A stretch of DNA of 64,000 nucleotides from an uncultured Treponema sp. (GCA_946411505.1 CAMKEG010000004.1:62001-126000), one strand, 5' to 3'. Shown: positions 45,228 through 53,978, counted from the first letter of the stretch. Notes: generated by a model from the sequence alone, not told the origin. Translations and numbers: made by a program.

Positions 45228-45995
45228 CTACTTCAAATACTTGTCCAAAATCTTTTGGTAAGTTCCGTTGGCGCGGATGTTGGCCAAGCCCTTGTTGAAC
45301 ATGTCAAGCAATTCCTGGTTCTTGGGGTTCATGATGGCGAATCCGTAGGGAGCGCCTTCGCTTTCCATTTCGGCGGGAATCTTGAGCGGGAGTTTGGCTT
45401 CCTTGATGTTTGAGGCGATGATCGGAGTGTCTTCAACGCAAGCGTCGCTGTTTCCCAAAACCACGTCTTGGTACATTGTGGGCGAGTCTTCAAAAACGGT
45501 GACTTTGTAGCCGTACTTGTTCTTGAGCGAGAGGGCAAAGTCCATTCCGGCGGTTCCGTTCTTTACGGCGACGCTCTTTCCTTTGAGGTCCTCGAACTTT
45601 TCAATAGAGGAGTCTTTGGCGACGACAAAAGTCTGAGTGGCGTTGTAGTAGCCGTCGCTGAAAATCCAGCCTGAATCAATGCGTTCCTGCTTGATTGTGG
45701 CTCCGGCAATCAAGGCGTCGGCCTGTCCAACCTGAACGGCGGCGACTCCTCCGTCCCAGCCCAATGACTGCAAGTCGTAGGCAAAGCCCTGGTCCTCGGC
45801 GACGGCGGCCAAAAGGTCTACGTCGATTCCGACAAACTGGTTCTTGTCGTTTGTGTACTCAAAGGGGCGGAAGGCTGTGTCAGTGGCGACAATCCATGTC
45901 TTTCCGCCTTTTGCGGCTTTGTTTGATTTTTTAGAGCAAGAGGCCGCTCCAAAAATCATGGCAATAGCCAAAAATGAAAGGATAATTTTTTTCAT
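45228..45995 (-). CDS. Orphan amino-acid substrate-binding lipoprotein
   Basis: 255 aa. Lipoprotein signal ending IFGAASC. SBP_bac_3 fold: KTWIVATDTAFRPFEYTNDKNQFVGIDVDLLAAVAEDQGF, WDGGVAAVQVGQADALIAGATIKQERIDSGWIFSDGYY. It captures a polar amino acid for an ABC importer. No permease or ATPase is adjacent. The SBP-less permease/ATPase pair at 37203-38604 is the nearest candidate partner. Ribosome site AGGAGA. An isolated promoter and hairpin make it monocistronic. Confidence 0.9.
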   Translation of the reverse strand: MKKIILSFLAIAMIFGAASCSKKSNKAAKGGKTWIVATDTAFRPFEYTNDKNQFVGIDVDLLAAVAEDQGFAYDLQSLGWDGGVAAVQVGQADALIAGATIKQERIDSGWIFSDGYYNATQTFVVAKDSSIEKFEDLKGKSVAVKNGTAGMDFALSLKNKYGYKVTVFEDSPTMYQDVVLGNSDACVEDTPIIASNIKEAKLPLKIPAEMESEGAPYGFAIMNPKNQELLDMFNKGLANIRANGTYQKILDKYLK

Positions 45996-46093
45996 AAGTG
46001 TCTCCTTTTTATAGACTTACAGAATATTAGTTTTTTGGGTGCTTTGTGTCAAGAACGGGTAAAAACAATTATATGGCTTGATTTTTTTCCGAT

Positions 46094-46153
46094 TTGACAC
46101 TATCATTATCTTACACTACAAATACTTAAAAATAATGATTTTGTAGTGTAAGA
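46094..46153 (+). promoter_or_regulatory. Promoter and 14-bp inverted-repeat operator of the nucleotidyltransferase pair
   Basis: TTGACA (46094-46099), 17 nt, TACAAA (46117-46122). A perfect 14-bp inverted repeat TCTTACACTACAAA (46109-46122) / TTTGTAGTGTAAGA (46140-46153), spacer 17 bp, has its left arm over the -10 box. This is a typical autoregulation layout for toxin-antitoxin or abortive-infection operons. Confidence 0.78.
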
Positions 46154-46159
46154 CATTTT

Positions 46160-46471
46160 ATGAAATCTGATGTTATAAAATCTGTTTTCATTGATGAATT
46201 GGAACGGAATAAACGGCTTGTTTCTCGTTACGAAGCGGAAGTTGAAAAACTTCCCAAAGGCTCGCTTTTTCTTCGGCAAATAGGCAGCCAGCGTTATTAT
46301 TATTTGAACTATCGTGAGGGCAAAAAAGTCGTGTCAAAATTTTTAGGAAAAGAAAATTCTTTTGACGCGGACAAATTTCAAAAGCAGTTAGAACGTCGCA
46401 AAGAGTTAAACGCGCTTTTAAAGCGTTTGCGACTTGAAAGGGAAGGGCTTGAAAAGGAGTTGGGCAAATGA
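46160..46471 (+). CDS. Small protein paired with a nucleotidyltransferase (putative antitoxin/regulator)
   Basis: 103 aa, basic and mostly helical, with a central beta segment KGSLFLRQIGSQRYYYLNYREGKKVVSKFLGK and a coiled-coil tail. I recognise no helix-turn-helix. It starts 7 bp after the 14-bp inverted repeat and overlaps the following gene by 4 bp. By context it is the antitoxin or accessory half of a two-gene module; that function is inferred. Confidence 0.7.
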   Translation: MKSDVIKSVFIDELERNKRLVSRYEAEVEKLPKGSLFLRQIGSQRYYYLNYREGKKVVSKFLGKENSFDADKFQKQLERRKELNALLKRLRLEREGLEKELGK

Positions 46472-47151
46472 CGAAAGAGCAGGAAACGGCGTTTTGGCAA
46501 ACGATAAAGGCTTTTAATGAGCTTGGAATACTTGCAAACATAATGATAATTGGCAGCTGGGCTGAATATCTTTATCCATCGTTGTTCGATTCGGATTTCT
46601 ATCCAAACCTTAGGACTCGCGATGTGGATTTCTTTTACAGGAATGTCAAAGTTCCAAAAGAAAAAGTTCCGCTGGTCCAAAAACTTAAAGAAATTGGATA
46701 TGTTTATGATGAGGTTGACGGCATCTCGCGGTTTTACAAAGAAGATTTTTTGGAACTTGAATTCCTTACAAGAATTTTGGGCGCGGGAACAGAACGCAGA
46801 ATAAAAATAGAGCCGTTAGGCATTACTTCGGAAGGACTTAGAGTAATAAACATTCTTTCACAATTTCCATGTATTGTTGAAAAAAGATTTGACGACGGAA
46901 CTATGTATGAATTGACGGTTCCAGAGCCTGCCGCATATATAGTTCAAAAAATACTGACAAATCCAACTCGCGAGCCGGAAGCAAAACGCACTAAAGATAT
47001 TTTAGCCGTAAAAGAGCTATTGCATCATATAAAAAATGATATGCGTCATTTTTCAAAATTAAAAGAGGTTTACAATTCGCTCTCCAAAAAACAGTTAAAA
47101 ATATTAGAGAGCGTTTGTGGCCGTTATGAAATAGAATTATTTAGCGAATAG
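46468..47151 (+). CDS. Nucleotidyltransferase-fold protein (putative toxin or AbiEii/MNT-like)
   Basis: 227 aa. Nucleotidyltransferase-like start: IMIIGSWAEYLYPSLF, followed by LRTRDVDFFYRN, giving the GS...DxD pattern of the fold. The C-terminus is helical and basic. Proteins of this superfamily serve as toxins (AbiEii, MenT) or transfer nucleotides to tRNA or proteins. A+T content is higher than in neighbouring genes and AAA/ATA codons are frequent, which hints at transfer. Operon with 46160-46471. Confidence 0.75.
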   Translation: MTKEQETAFWQTIKAFNELGILANIMIIGSWAEYLYPSLFDSDFYPNLRTRDVDFFYRNVKVPKEKVPLVQKLKEIGYVYDEVDGISRFYKEDFLELEFLTRILGAGTERRIKIEPLGITSEGLRVINILSQFPCIVEKRFDDGTMYELTVPEPAAYIVQKILTNPTREPEAKRTKDILAVKELLHHIKNDMRHFSKLKEVYNSLSKKQLKILESVCGRYEIELFSE

Positions 47152-47179
47152 TTAAATACGCAACGAAATCCTGCTCTAA

Positions 47180-48148
47180 TTAAAGCCCATATTTTTCTTT
47201 TATGTATGCGGTGAATCTTTTGGCACCGTGCGGGTTTACATGGGAGGGATCTCCAAAAAAATCAGGCTCATAGCAAGGGATTTCTTTTTCAATCGTTATT
47301 CCTGTTTGCGTTTCCAAATCTGAAAAATATTTGAAAAAGTCTTTGTACCATTCCCCCGCTTTAGTTTTGTCCCAACTGTAATTCATCGGAAGCTGTTCAA
47401 TAAAAAGAGAAATGTCGTTTTCTTTGCAAAGCGAAATTATTTTGCGAAGATAAAAGTCAATTCGTGGCGCGACTGTAAAATGCGGAGCTTCCGCTTCTGT
47501 GTTCAACGGCGCGCTTTCTTCCAGACCAAAAAACATATGACCTTTGTTATTGACAAGAGCTTGACATTGGCCGTGATTGAAATCCCCTCGTTGGAATTTT
47601 GAATTTATGCATGCTGCTGTATATTTTTGCGGAAAAAGCAGATCGTATTTTAACGCATTGATGATTTCTGTTTTGATTTGCTGGAATTTCCACGCGTTCA
47701 GTTTTCCGTCGGTTGATATGGCTTCGAACTCTTCCCATAATGAGAGAAAATGAAAATATAGGGTTCTTGGTTTAAAGCAATCTTCAAGCTGATAATGAAA
47801 TCCGCCAAATGCCGCAATTACTTCTTTGGGTTTTAAATGATTTTTTAAATACCGCTTGAGAGTGTAATACATTTCAACGCTGGTCGCGCCGCCCAAGGCT
47901 AGGTTGTATGCGTTTTCGCAAAGCTCGTTCGGAATGAGCGCCGCTTTCATCCGCGAGTCGCCTAAAAATAATACTTCGTTTTCGTCATCTTTCGCTTGAA
48001 CATAATCTTTTTGCTGAATCCAATAGGGAAATTCTCCGTCCATGTATTCAAATTGCGTATTTTTTAAAACCCCCCAGCGAAAAACCGCTATGGTCGCAAC
48101 TGTCAAAAAAAAGCCGATAAAAAATTTTGCATATCGCGTGTTGTTCAT
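47180..48148 (-). CDS. SGNH/GDSL-like protein of a polysaccharide O-acylation pair
   Basis: 322 aa. N-terminal membrane anchor (FFIGFFLTVATIAVFRWGV). The periplasmic domain has LFLGDSRMKAAL (block I Ser), AYNLALGGATSVEMY, and a C-terminal FGDPSHVNPHGAKRF that supplies the Asp/His of SGNH hydrolases (AlgJ/AlgX/DltD-like). It lies 11 bp downstream of an MBOAT gene; such pairs move an acyl group across the membrane and attach it to an exported glycan. The glycan is unknown. Base composition is somewhat A+T-rich. Confidence 0.82.
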   Translation of the reverse strand: MNNTRYAKFFIGFFLTVATIAVFRWGVLKNTQFEYMDGEFPYWIQQKDYVQAKDDENEVLFLGDSRMKAALIPNELCENAYNLALGGATSVEMYYTLKRYLKNHLKPKEVIAAFGGFHYQLEDCFKPRTLYFHFLSLWEEFEAISTDGKLNAWKFQQIKTEIINALKYDLLFPQKYTAACINSKFQRGDFNHGQCQALVNNKGHMFFGLEESAPLNTEAEAPHFTVAPRIDFYLRKIISLCKENDISLFIEQLPMNYSWDKTKAGEWYKDFFKYFSDLETQTGITIEKEIPCYEPDFFGDPSHVNPHGAKRFTAYIKEKYGL

Positions 48149-48159
48149 TTATAAATCTC

Positions 48160-49629
48160 CTAAAACTGAAAATACAAAAATTCCGAAAGGTTCGCGTTTC
48201 CTGCCATTGTGTAAAGCGAGTATGCCAGCGCGCAAAAGGCCGCGAACAACCATTTCCAAGTTGGCCTGAATTTCTCCTCTACGATTCTTTGAGTGCTTGG
48301 AAGGCAAAAGGCAAGGACACAAAGAAGCAAAAGCAGAGTGTAAGGATAATTGGGTGCGCTTATAAATTGGATTTTAAAATAATGCAAGAACGAAAAAAGA
48401 TTTTCGATTTTTCCACCAGCGGGAAGCGCGAATTTGTGGATGTTGAACATTCGTTTTATTATTCTAAGTCCGTCACGCAAACTGGTAGCTCTAAAAACTG
48501 CCCATCCCATGCAGACGCAAACAAAGGTCATTGCAGCGGCAAGGGCTTTTGGAATTTTAAGTTTGTGTTCCTCTGAAAATTTCCGCCACCAATGATTTAT
48601 GATTAGAAGAAATCCGTGTCCCATTCCCCACGCAATGTAGCGAAAGCCCGCTCCGTGCCAAAAACCGCAGGCCGCCATCGCGACAAAAAGGTTCAGCAAC
48701 TTGCGTCTTTGCCCTTTGCGGTTTCCTCCAAGAGGAATGTATACATAATTTTTTATCCAAGTTCCGAGCGTCATGTGCCAGCGCCGCCAAAAATCTATAA
48801 TTGAAGTCGCTTGATAAGGCGAGTCAAAATTGGTTGGAAAATCGATGTTCATCATTTTGCCAAGTCCAATCGCCATTTCGGAATATGCCGAAAAGTCAAA
48901 ATAAAGTTGAAATGCGTATGCCAAAACGCCGACCCAAGCGTCCAACATTGTGAGAGAAGTTGGGCGACTAAAAACATCGGCAACAACAGGTGAAAGTCTG
49001 TCAGCGATAACGATTTTTTTAAAAAGCGCGAAGGAGAAAAGAGTTATTCCAGCGGAAAAATTCTTTGCGTTAAATTTTCCACGCTCTTTGTCTTCAAATT
49101 GCGGAATCATCGATTTGTGGTCTACAATCGGACCAGCTATGAGTTGCGGAAAAAGCGATATGTAAAGGGCAAGGTTCAAAAGCTTTTTTTCGGCATTGGT
49201 TCTTCCAAGATAAACATCGGCGACATACGATATGGCTTGGAATGTGTAGAACGAAATTCCTAACGGCAGAATGATGTTTTTTAGGTTCCAATTAAAGTTA
49301 AAAGCGCGGTTCGCCGTCTTGATGAAAAAGTCAGTGTATTTGAAATATCCGAGCAACGCCAAATTCATAGTCACAGCGGCAAAGAGAATGATTTTTTTAA
49401 GAACGCATTTTCTTTCTGCTTTGCCGATAAGCAGACCGGCCGCGTAATTCCACAAAATCGAAAAGGCGAGAAGCGGAACATAGCTCAAATCCCACCAACC
49501 GTAAAAAAAGAGCGAAGCGAACAAAAGCCAAGCCTTTGCCGCGCGCTGGCTTTTTTTGCCAAAAATATAATATCCCGCAAGCGCCGCTGGTAAAAAAACA
49601 AAGATGAATTCAAAAGAACTGAAAAGCAT
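48160..49629 (-). CDS. MBOAT-family O-acyltransferase (AlgI-like)
   Basis: 489 aa, about ten membrane helices. Hallmarks: FYTFQAISYVADVYLGR, LPQLIAGPIVDHKSMIPQF, SIIDFWRRWHMTLGTWIKNYVYIPLGGNRKG, and the invariant His in CGFWHGAGFRYIAWG. AlgI-type proteins channel acyl groups (usually acetyl) to a periplasmic partner that modifies polysaccharide; the SGNH protein downstream is that partner. Divergent from a small XRE gene, with repeated CGRATATTC sites in between. Confidence 0.92.
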   Translation of the reverse strand: MLFSSFEFIFVFLPAALAGYYIFGKKSQRAAKAWLLFASLFFYGWWDLSYVPLLAFSILWNYAAGLLIGKAERKCVLKKIILFAAVTMNLALLGYFKYTDFFIKTANRAFNFNWNLKNIILPLGISFYTFQAISYVADVYLGRTNAEKKLLNLALYISLFPQLIAGPIVDHKSMIPQFEDKERGKFNAKNFSAGITLFSFALFKKIVIADRLSPVVADVFSRPTSLTMLDAWVGVLAYAFQLYFDFSAYSEMAIGLGKMMNIDFPTNFDSPYQATSIIDFWRRWHMTLGTWIKNYVYIPLGGNRKGQRRKLLNLFVAMAACGFWHGAGFRYIAWGMGHGFLLIINHWWRKFSEEHKLKIPKALAAAMTFVCVCMGWAVFRATSLRDGLRIIKRMFNIHKFALPAGGKIENLFSFLHYFKIQFISAPNYPYTLLLLLCVLAFCLPSTQRIVEEKFRPTWKWLFAAFCALAYSLYTMAGNANLSEFLYFQF

Positions 49630-49648
49630 AATTTTGTGTCATAAACTC

Positions 49649-49739
49649 CGAATATTCGTATTTTACTTATTTATACTACGGATATTCAAATTATTCAATA
49701 CAAAAATACGAGCTTACGCATTTCGATATTCGTTATAAT
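49649..49739. promoter_or_regulatory. Divergent regulatory region with three CGRATATTC-like sites
   Basis: CGAATATTCG (49649-49658), CGGATATTC (49679-49687) and CGATATTCG (49724-49732), plus a CGTATTTT/AAAATACG inverted pair. The last site overlaps the -10 region of the XRE gene (TATAAT 49734-49739). These may be binding sites for that XRE protein (inference). Confidence 0.45.
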
Positions 49740-49744
49740 AAACT

Positions 49745-50032
49745 ATGACCTTTTGGGAAAATGTCGAAACCTTGCGCAAAGAGCAAAACACCTCGTACCG
49801 TTGGCTTGCCCAAAAGATGGGCGTGTCCGAGACGACCGTTTCAAGCATGCGAAAGGCGGGAACAGAACCAAGGGCTAGCGAAGCTGTAAAAATCGCCGCC
49901 GCGTTGGGTACTACAGTTGAATTTTTGGCGGGCGACTCAAATTCTGAAAGTTCAAGCGAGCCTCGCGACAACTACTTTTCAAAATATGTAAACCTTAAAA
50001 AGGAACTTTCCCGATTGCTTGAGTCTTTTTAG
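49745..50032 (+). CDS. Small XRE-family HTH regulator
   Basis: 95 aa. HTH about 3-60: FWENVETLRKEQNTSYRWLAQKMGVSETTVSSMRKAGTEPRASEAVKIAAALGTTVEFLAG. TATAAT ends 5 nt before the ATG and there is no Shine-Dalgarno, so the mRNA is probably leaderless. It lies between the MBOAT operon (divergent) and the ketosynthase operon (same strand, own promoter) and could regulate either. Confidence 0.82.
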   Translation: MTFWENVETLRKEQNTSYRWLAQKMGVSETTVSSMRKAGTEPRASEAVKIAAALGTTVEFLAGDSNSESSSEPRDNYFSKYVNLKKELSRLLESF

Positions 50033-50096
50033 GCTCTCAGGCGCGCCCATTTTCCGTGCTCTTCCATAATTCCGCCGGATTTTGTATAATTCCCGC

Positions 50097-51356
50097 GTGA
50101 AAGAAACGCTTTTTTTGTCGGAACCGGGAATCGCCTGCGCGGCTGGAAACAACGCCGCCGATTTTTGGCGCTCGCTTACGACAGGAAGCCAAGACGGGCT
50201 GGTTAAAGTTAAGACTCATTCTGGGCGCGAATTTTACGCGGCGAAAATCGCAGGCGGCGCGCTCAAAAAGACTTCCGCCCGCTACGACATGCGCGCAATT
50301 CAAATAGAAGACGCCGCGTTGGAGCAAATCGCGCCGGCTGTCCAGGCCGCCAAGCAAAAATACGGCGCCTCCCGCATTGCAGTTTGCGTGGGCTGCTGCG
50401 ACAACGGCTCGGAGTTTTCCGTGGCCGGCCACCGCGAGTATTTTGAAAAAGGCGCCTTTCCCAAAAACTATTCGCTGGAAATTCAAGGCGCCGACTATCC
50501 GGCCACATATATAAAGGAAAAATTTGGCCTTGCGGGGCCGGCTTATGTTTTTGCCGCCGCCTGCTCGTCTAGCGGAAGCGCGACAATCAAGGCGGCGCAG
50601 TTGGTTCAAGCGGGAATCGTTGACGCGGCGATATGCGGCGGCGTTGACGTGGCGAGCGACACGGTTTTATTGGGCTTTGACTCTTTGGAAGCGGTGAGCG
50701 AAAACAAGACCAATCCCTTTAGCGCCGCGCGTTCCGGCATCACGCTTGGCGAAGGCGCCGCGTTTTTTCTTTTGTCAAAGGACAAGGATTTGGCCCGCGC
50801 CGGCTGCGGCGGCTCTACCGATTCTGGGCTTGCAAACAATTGCCCGGTCGCGCTTTTGGGCTGGGGCGAAAGCGCCGACGCAAGCCACATGACCGCCCCG
50901 CTTGCTGACGGAAGCGGCGCCTTTTGCGCTATGAAAGAGGCCTTGGCTTGCGCCGCTTTGGAAGCCGGCCAAATTGATTATGTAAATTTGCATGGCACTG
51001 GAACAAGGCTGAATGACAGCATGGAGGCCAAGGCTGTGGCCCAGGTTTTTGGAAGGCTTTCCGCCGCTGTTCCCGCAAGTTCCACAAAGCCGATGACGGG
51101 CCACACGCTTGGCGCTTCCAGCGCGGTGGAGCTTGCCGCTTGCTGGCTTTCGATTGTCAACAACGACAAAAAAAGTTCCGCCGAAATAAAATTGCCGCTC
51201 CATGTTTACGACGGAAATTACGACCCGGATCTTCCCCGCCTAAACTTGATTGGGCCGGAGACAAAATTCAACAAGCGAATAAACGTTTGCATGTCAAACT
51301 CCTTTGGATTTGGCGGATGCAACGTAAGTTTAATTATAGGAAAAACAAATGGCTGA
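50097..51356 (+). CDS. Beta-ketoacyl-ACP synthase, ApeO/FabF-like
   Basis: 419 aa from GTG 50097. That start is chosen because TATAAT (50085-50090) ends 6 nt before it; an in-frame TTG at 50082 would overlap the -10 box. The condensing-enzyme triad is complete: Cys in YVFAAACSSSGSATIKAAQL, His in VNLHGTGTRLNDSMEAKAV, His in STKPMTGHTLGASSAVELA. The divergent N-terminus (LFLSEPGIACAAGNNAADFWRSL) is like ketosynthases of aryl-polyene clusters and unlike housekeeping FabF. It extends an acyl chain on a carrier protein. First gene of a four-gene operon; overlaps the next gene by 8 bp. Confidence 0.87.
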   Translation: MKETLFLSEPGIACAAGNNAADFWRSLTTGSQDGLVKVKTHSGREFYAAKIAGGALKKTSARYDMRAIQIEDAALEQIAPAVQAAKQKYGASRIAVCVGCCDNGSEFSVAGHREYFEKGAFPKNYSLEIQGADYPATYIKEKFGLAGPAYVFAAACSSSGSATIKAAQLVQAGIVDAAICGGVDVASDTVLLGFDSLEAVSENKTNPFSAARSGITLGEGAAFFLLSKDKDLARAGCGGSTDSGLANNCPVALLGWGESADASHMTAPLADGSGAFCAMKEALACAALEAGQIDYVNLHGTGTRLNDSMEAKAVAQVFGRLSAAVPASSTKPMTGHTLGASSAVELAACWLSIVNNDKKSSAEIKLPLHVYDGNYDPDLPRLNLIGPETKFNKRINVCMSNSFGFGGCNVSLIIGKTNG

Positions 51357-51843
51357 AAAACTTAACGCATTGCCGCAAACTGTTCCGGCGGAGCAGTTGA
51401 TTAATTTGCTTCCGCACAAGAGCAAAATGTTCTTGCTTGACCGCTTGACCCAGCACGACACGGACGCGCGGACTCTGGAAAGCGACTCCCTTGTAACAAA
51501 GGAGCATATCTTTTATGATAAAGAGATTGACGGAGTTCCGTCGTATGTGGCCTTTGAAATGATTGCCCAAAGCATAAGCGCTTTGAGCGGCGTGACCGGC
51601 TACGAAATCGGAAAGCCGCCGCGTCCCGGTTTTTTGCTGAGCCTTTTGAATTACACGGCCAAGGTTCCGTTTTTTAAGGCGGGAACAAGCGTCCATGTAA
51701 AAATCAAGAAGGTAGACGAGATGGAAGACATTTTGACTTATTCGGGCGAGGCCTACTACAGCGAGATGCCCGGCGAGCCTGTCATCTCTACGATTGTCAC
51801 GGTTATGGAAACCGACGACCTTAAAATTTTGTACACGCACTAG
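51349..51843 (+). CDS. ApeP-like 3-hydroxyacyl-ACP dehydratase (hot-dog fold)
   Basis: 164 aa. AEQLINLLPHKSKMFLLDRL near the N-terminus and VPSYVAFEMIAQSISALSG in the central helix are the FabZ-like ApeP pattern; the catalytic His is expected in LLPHKSKM. It would remove water from a 3-hydroxyacyl-ACP to give the trans-2-enoyl product. With ketoreductase and ketosynthases but no enoyl reductase in the cluster, repeated cycles would leave conjugated double bonds. Followed by a 115-bp structured gap. Confidence 0.85.
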   Translation: MAEKLNALPQTVPAEQLINLLPHKSKMFLLDRLTQHDTDARTLESDSLVTKEHIFYDKEIDGVPSYVAFEMIAQSISALSGVTGYEIGKPPRPGFLLSLLNYTAKVPFFKAGTSVHVKIKKVDEMEDILTYSGEAYYSEMPGEPVISTIVTVMETDDLKILYTH

Positions 51844-51958
51844 TAGCGGCAATGAAATCGTTGCCAAGCCTAAAATGCTAGATAGCCGCATAAGCGGCAA
51901 CATTCGCGCTCGCAACCAAGCTCGCGCGAACAGCCGAACTATAAGGAGTTATAAACTT
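51844..51958 (+). other. Structured intercistronic gap inside the ketosynthase operon
   Basis: Three short hairpins: GGCAAT...GTTGCC, GCCGC-ATAA-GCGGC and TTCGCGC...GCGCGAA, ending in the AAGGAG ribosome site of the ketoreductase gene. No ORF and no U-tract. It may tune mRNA stability or the expression ratio within the operon. Confidence 0.45.
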
Positions 51959-52696
51959 ATGAGCGAAGAGAACGTTGGAAAGAAAGTTTTGGTGACCGGA
52001 GCCTCTGGCGGAATCGGCGCGGCTATCGCGCTTGCCGCCGCCAAGGAAGGCTATTACGTGGTCGCCCACTACAATCACGGAAAGGAAAAGGCCGAAGCCG
52101 TCCTTGAGCAAATAAAGGCGGCGGGCGGTTCCGGCGAATTGATTCAGTTCAACCTTAGCGACCGCGCCGACTGCGAGGCCAAGCTTAACGCCTGGACTGA
52201 AGCCAACGGCGCGCTTTGGGGAATCGTGCAGAACGCGGGCATTTGCCGCGACGCCGCCTTTCCCGGAATGACCGCCGAAAGTTGGGACGCCGTCATTCAC
52301 ACAAACCTTGACGGCTTTTACAACGTGATCCAGCCGCTCGTGATGCCGATGTGCCGCCAAAAGAAGGGCCGCATAATCACAATCGCGTCTGTAAGCGGCG
52401 TCATGGGAAACCGCGGCCAGGTAAACTACAGCGCCTCCAAGGCCGGAATCATCGGCGCGACAAAGGCGCTGGCCGTTGAGTTGGCCAAGCGAAAGATTAC
52501 CGTAAACTGCATCGCGCCAGGCGTAATCGAAACCGAAATGATTAAGGACGCGCCGCTCGACATGATTTTGCCGACAATCCCGATGCAGCGCGCCGGAAAG
52601 CCGGAGGAAATCGCCAGCGCCGCCGTCTTCCTTCTTTCTGAGGGAGCGTCGTACATAACAAGACAAGTGATAAATGTTAACGGAGGAATCATCTAA
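51959..52696 (+). CDS. fabG: 3-oxoacyl-ACP reductase, ApeQ/FabG-like
   Basis: 245 aa from the ATG at 51959 (AAGGAG 8 nt upstream). Short-chain dehydrogenase: NAD(P)-binding KVLVTGASGGIGAAIA, NAG motif GIVQNAGICRD, catalytic Ser in ITIASVSGVMG, and YSASK. It reduces 3-oxoacyl-ACP to 3-hydroxyacyl-ACP. Sitting between a dehydratase and a ketosynthase, it matches the O-P-Q-R order of aryl-polyene clusters. It ends 1 bp before the next start. Confidence 0.9.
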   Translation: MSEENVGKKVLVTGASGGIGAAIALAAAKEGYYVVAHYNHGKEKAEAVLEQIKAAGGSGELIQFNLSDRADCEAKLNAWTEANGALWGIVQNAGICRDAAFPGMTAESWDAVIHTNLDGFYNVIQPLVMPMCRQKKGRIITIASVSGVMGNRGQVNYSASKAGIIGATKALAVELAKRKITVNCIAPGVIETEMIKDAPLDMILPTIPMQRAGKPEEIASAAVFLLSEGASYITRQVINVNGGII

Positions 52697-52697
52697 T

Positions 52698-53945
52698 ATG
52701 AATAAAAGAAGAGTTGTAATTACAGGAGCCGGAATTTGCTCGTCGCTCGGCGACACTTGGCCTGAAATTTTGACGACCCTCAAGGGCTTGCAAAACTGCG
52801 TCGTCCGCATGGATGACTGGGACCGCTACGGCGTTGGAATGAACACGCGCTTGGCCGCCCCCTACACAAAGGAATTGCGAAAGTACGACCGCAAGAAGAC
52901 CCGCTCAATGGGACGCGTTTCGCGCCTGGCCTTGCAAGCCACGGACGACGCGCTTCGCATGGCGGGATTGGTTTCCGCCGACGGCGTTGTCGCCGAGGAA
53001 TTGCACAACGGCCGCACGGGAATTTCTTACGGTTCCTGCATGGGAAGCATGGACGCCAACATGGAGTTTTGCCACATGCTTGAGCACGACGACTGCTCAA
53101 AGATGAACGCCACGACATACGTCCGCGCGATGCCGCAAACCGCCGCCTCAAACCTTAGCGTTTACTTCCAGATTCGCGGCCGCATCATCACGACCAACAC
53201 CGCCTGCACTTCGGGAAGCCAGTCAATCGGCTACTCTTATGAGCAAATCGCTTACGGCTTCCAGGACATCATGGTTGCCGGCGGAGCGGAAGAATTGAGC
53301 GCCGCCGACTCGGACATTTTTGACACCCTCTTTGCGGCCAGCGTAAAGAACGACGCGCCCAAGACAAGCCCCAGTCCTTTTAGCAAGGAACGCGACGGCT
53401 TGGTAATCGGAGAAGGCGCCGGAACCCTTATTTTGGAAGAGTACGAGCATGCCAAGGCGCGCGGCGCGAAGATTTACGCCGAAATCATCGGCTTTGGCAC
53501 CAACCAGGACGGCGAGCACATCACCACTCCCAACCCGACGACTATGGCCAAGGCGATTGAGCTTGCCATCGCCGACGCCGGAATCAGCGCCGACCAAATC
53601 GGCTACGTAAACGCGCACGGAACGGCAACCGGCCACGGAGACGTCGCCGAGACGACCGCCACCGAAGCCGTCTTCAAGCGCGCGGTTCCAATCAGCTCCA
53701 CAAAGAGCTACACGGGCCACACGCTCGGCGCCTGCGGAACGATTGAGGCTTGGGTCGCCATCAACATGATGAAGGAAGGCTGGTTCCACCCGACGCTCAA
53801 CTTGACCGAAGCCAACCTTGACCCCGAATGCGGTAAGCTTGACTACATCATGGGAAGCGGCCGCGAGATTCAAACCGACATCGTGATGTCAAACAACTTC
53901 GCTTTTGGCGGAGTGAACACGTCGCTGATTTTCAAGCGAGTGTAA
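52698..53945 (+). CDS. Beta-ketoacyl-ACP synthase, ApeR/FabF-like
   Basis: 415 aa from the ATG at 52698. FabF-type N-terminus RRVVITGAGICSSLGDTWPEIL; active-site Cys in TTNTACTSGSQSIGYSYEQI; His residues in YVNAHGTATGHGDVAETTA and STKSYTGHTLGACGTIEAW. It is the second condensing enzyme of the operon. In aryl-polyene systems two ketosynthase types (a KS and a chain-length-type partner) cooperate. Terminator directly downstream. Confidence 0.92.
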   Translation: MNKRRVVITGAGICSSLGDTWPEILTTLKGLQNCVVRMDDWDRYGVGMNTRLAAPYTKELRKYDRKKTRSMGRVSRLALQATDDALRMAGLVSADGVVAEELHNGRTGISYGSCMGSMDANMEFCHMLEHDDCSKMNATTYVRAMPQTAASNLSVYFQIRGRIITTNTACTSGSQSIGYSYEQIAYGFQDIMVAGGAEELSAADSDIFDTLFAASVKNDAPKTSPSPFSKERDGLVIGEGAGTLILEEYEHAKARGAKIYAEIIGFGTNQDGEHITTPNPTTMAKAIELAIADAGISADQIGYVNAHGTATGHGDVAETTATEAVFKRAVPISSTKSYTGHTLGACGTIEAWVAINMMKEGWFHPTLNLTEANLDPECGKLDYIMGSGREIQTDIVMSNNFAFGGVNTSLIFKRV

Positions 53946-53952
53946 AAAATAC

Positions 53953-53978
53953 GGCGGGCTTTAAGGCCCGCCTTTTTT
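53953..53978 (+). terminator. Terminator of the ketosynthase operon
   Basis: GGCGGGC ... GCCCGCC (7-bp stem) followed by TTTTTT, 8 bp after the stop codon. It is preceded by AAAAAA, so it may act on both strands. Confidence 0.88.
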
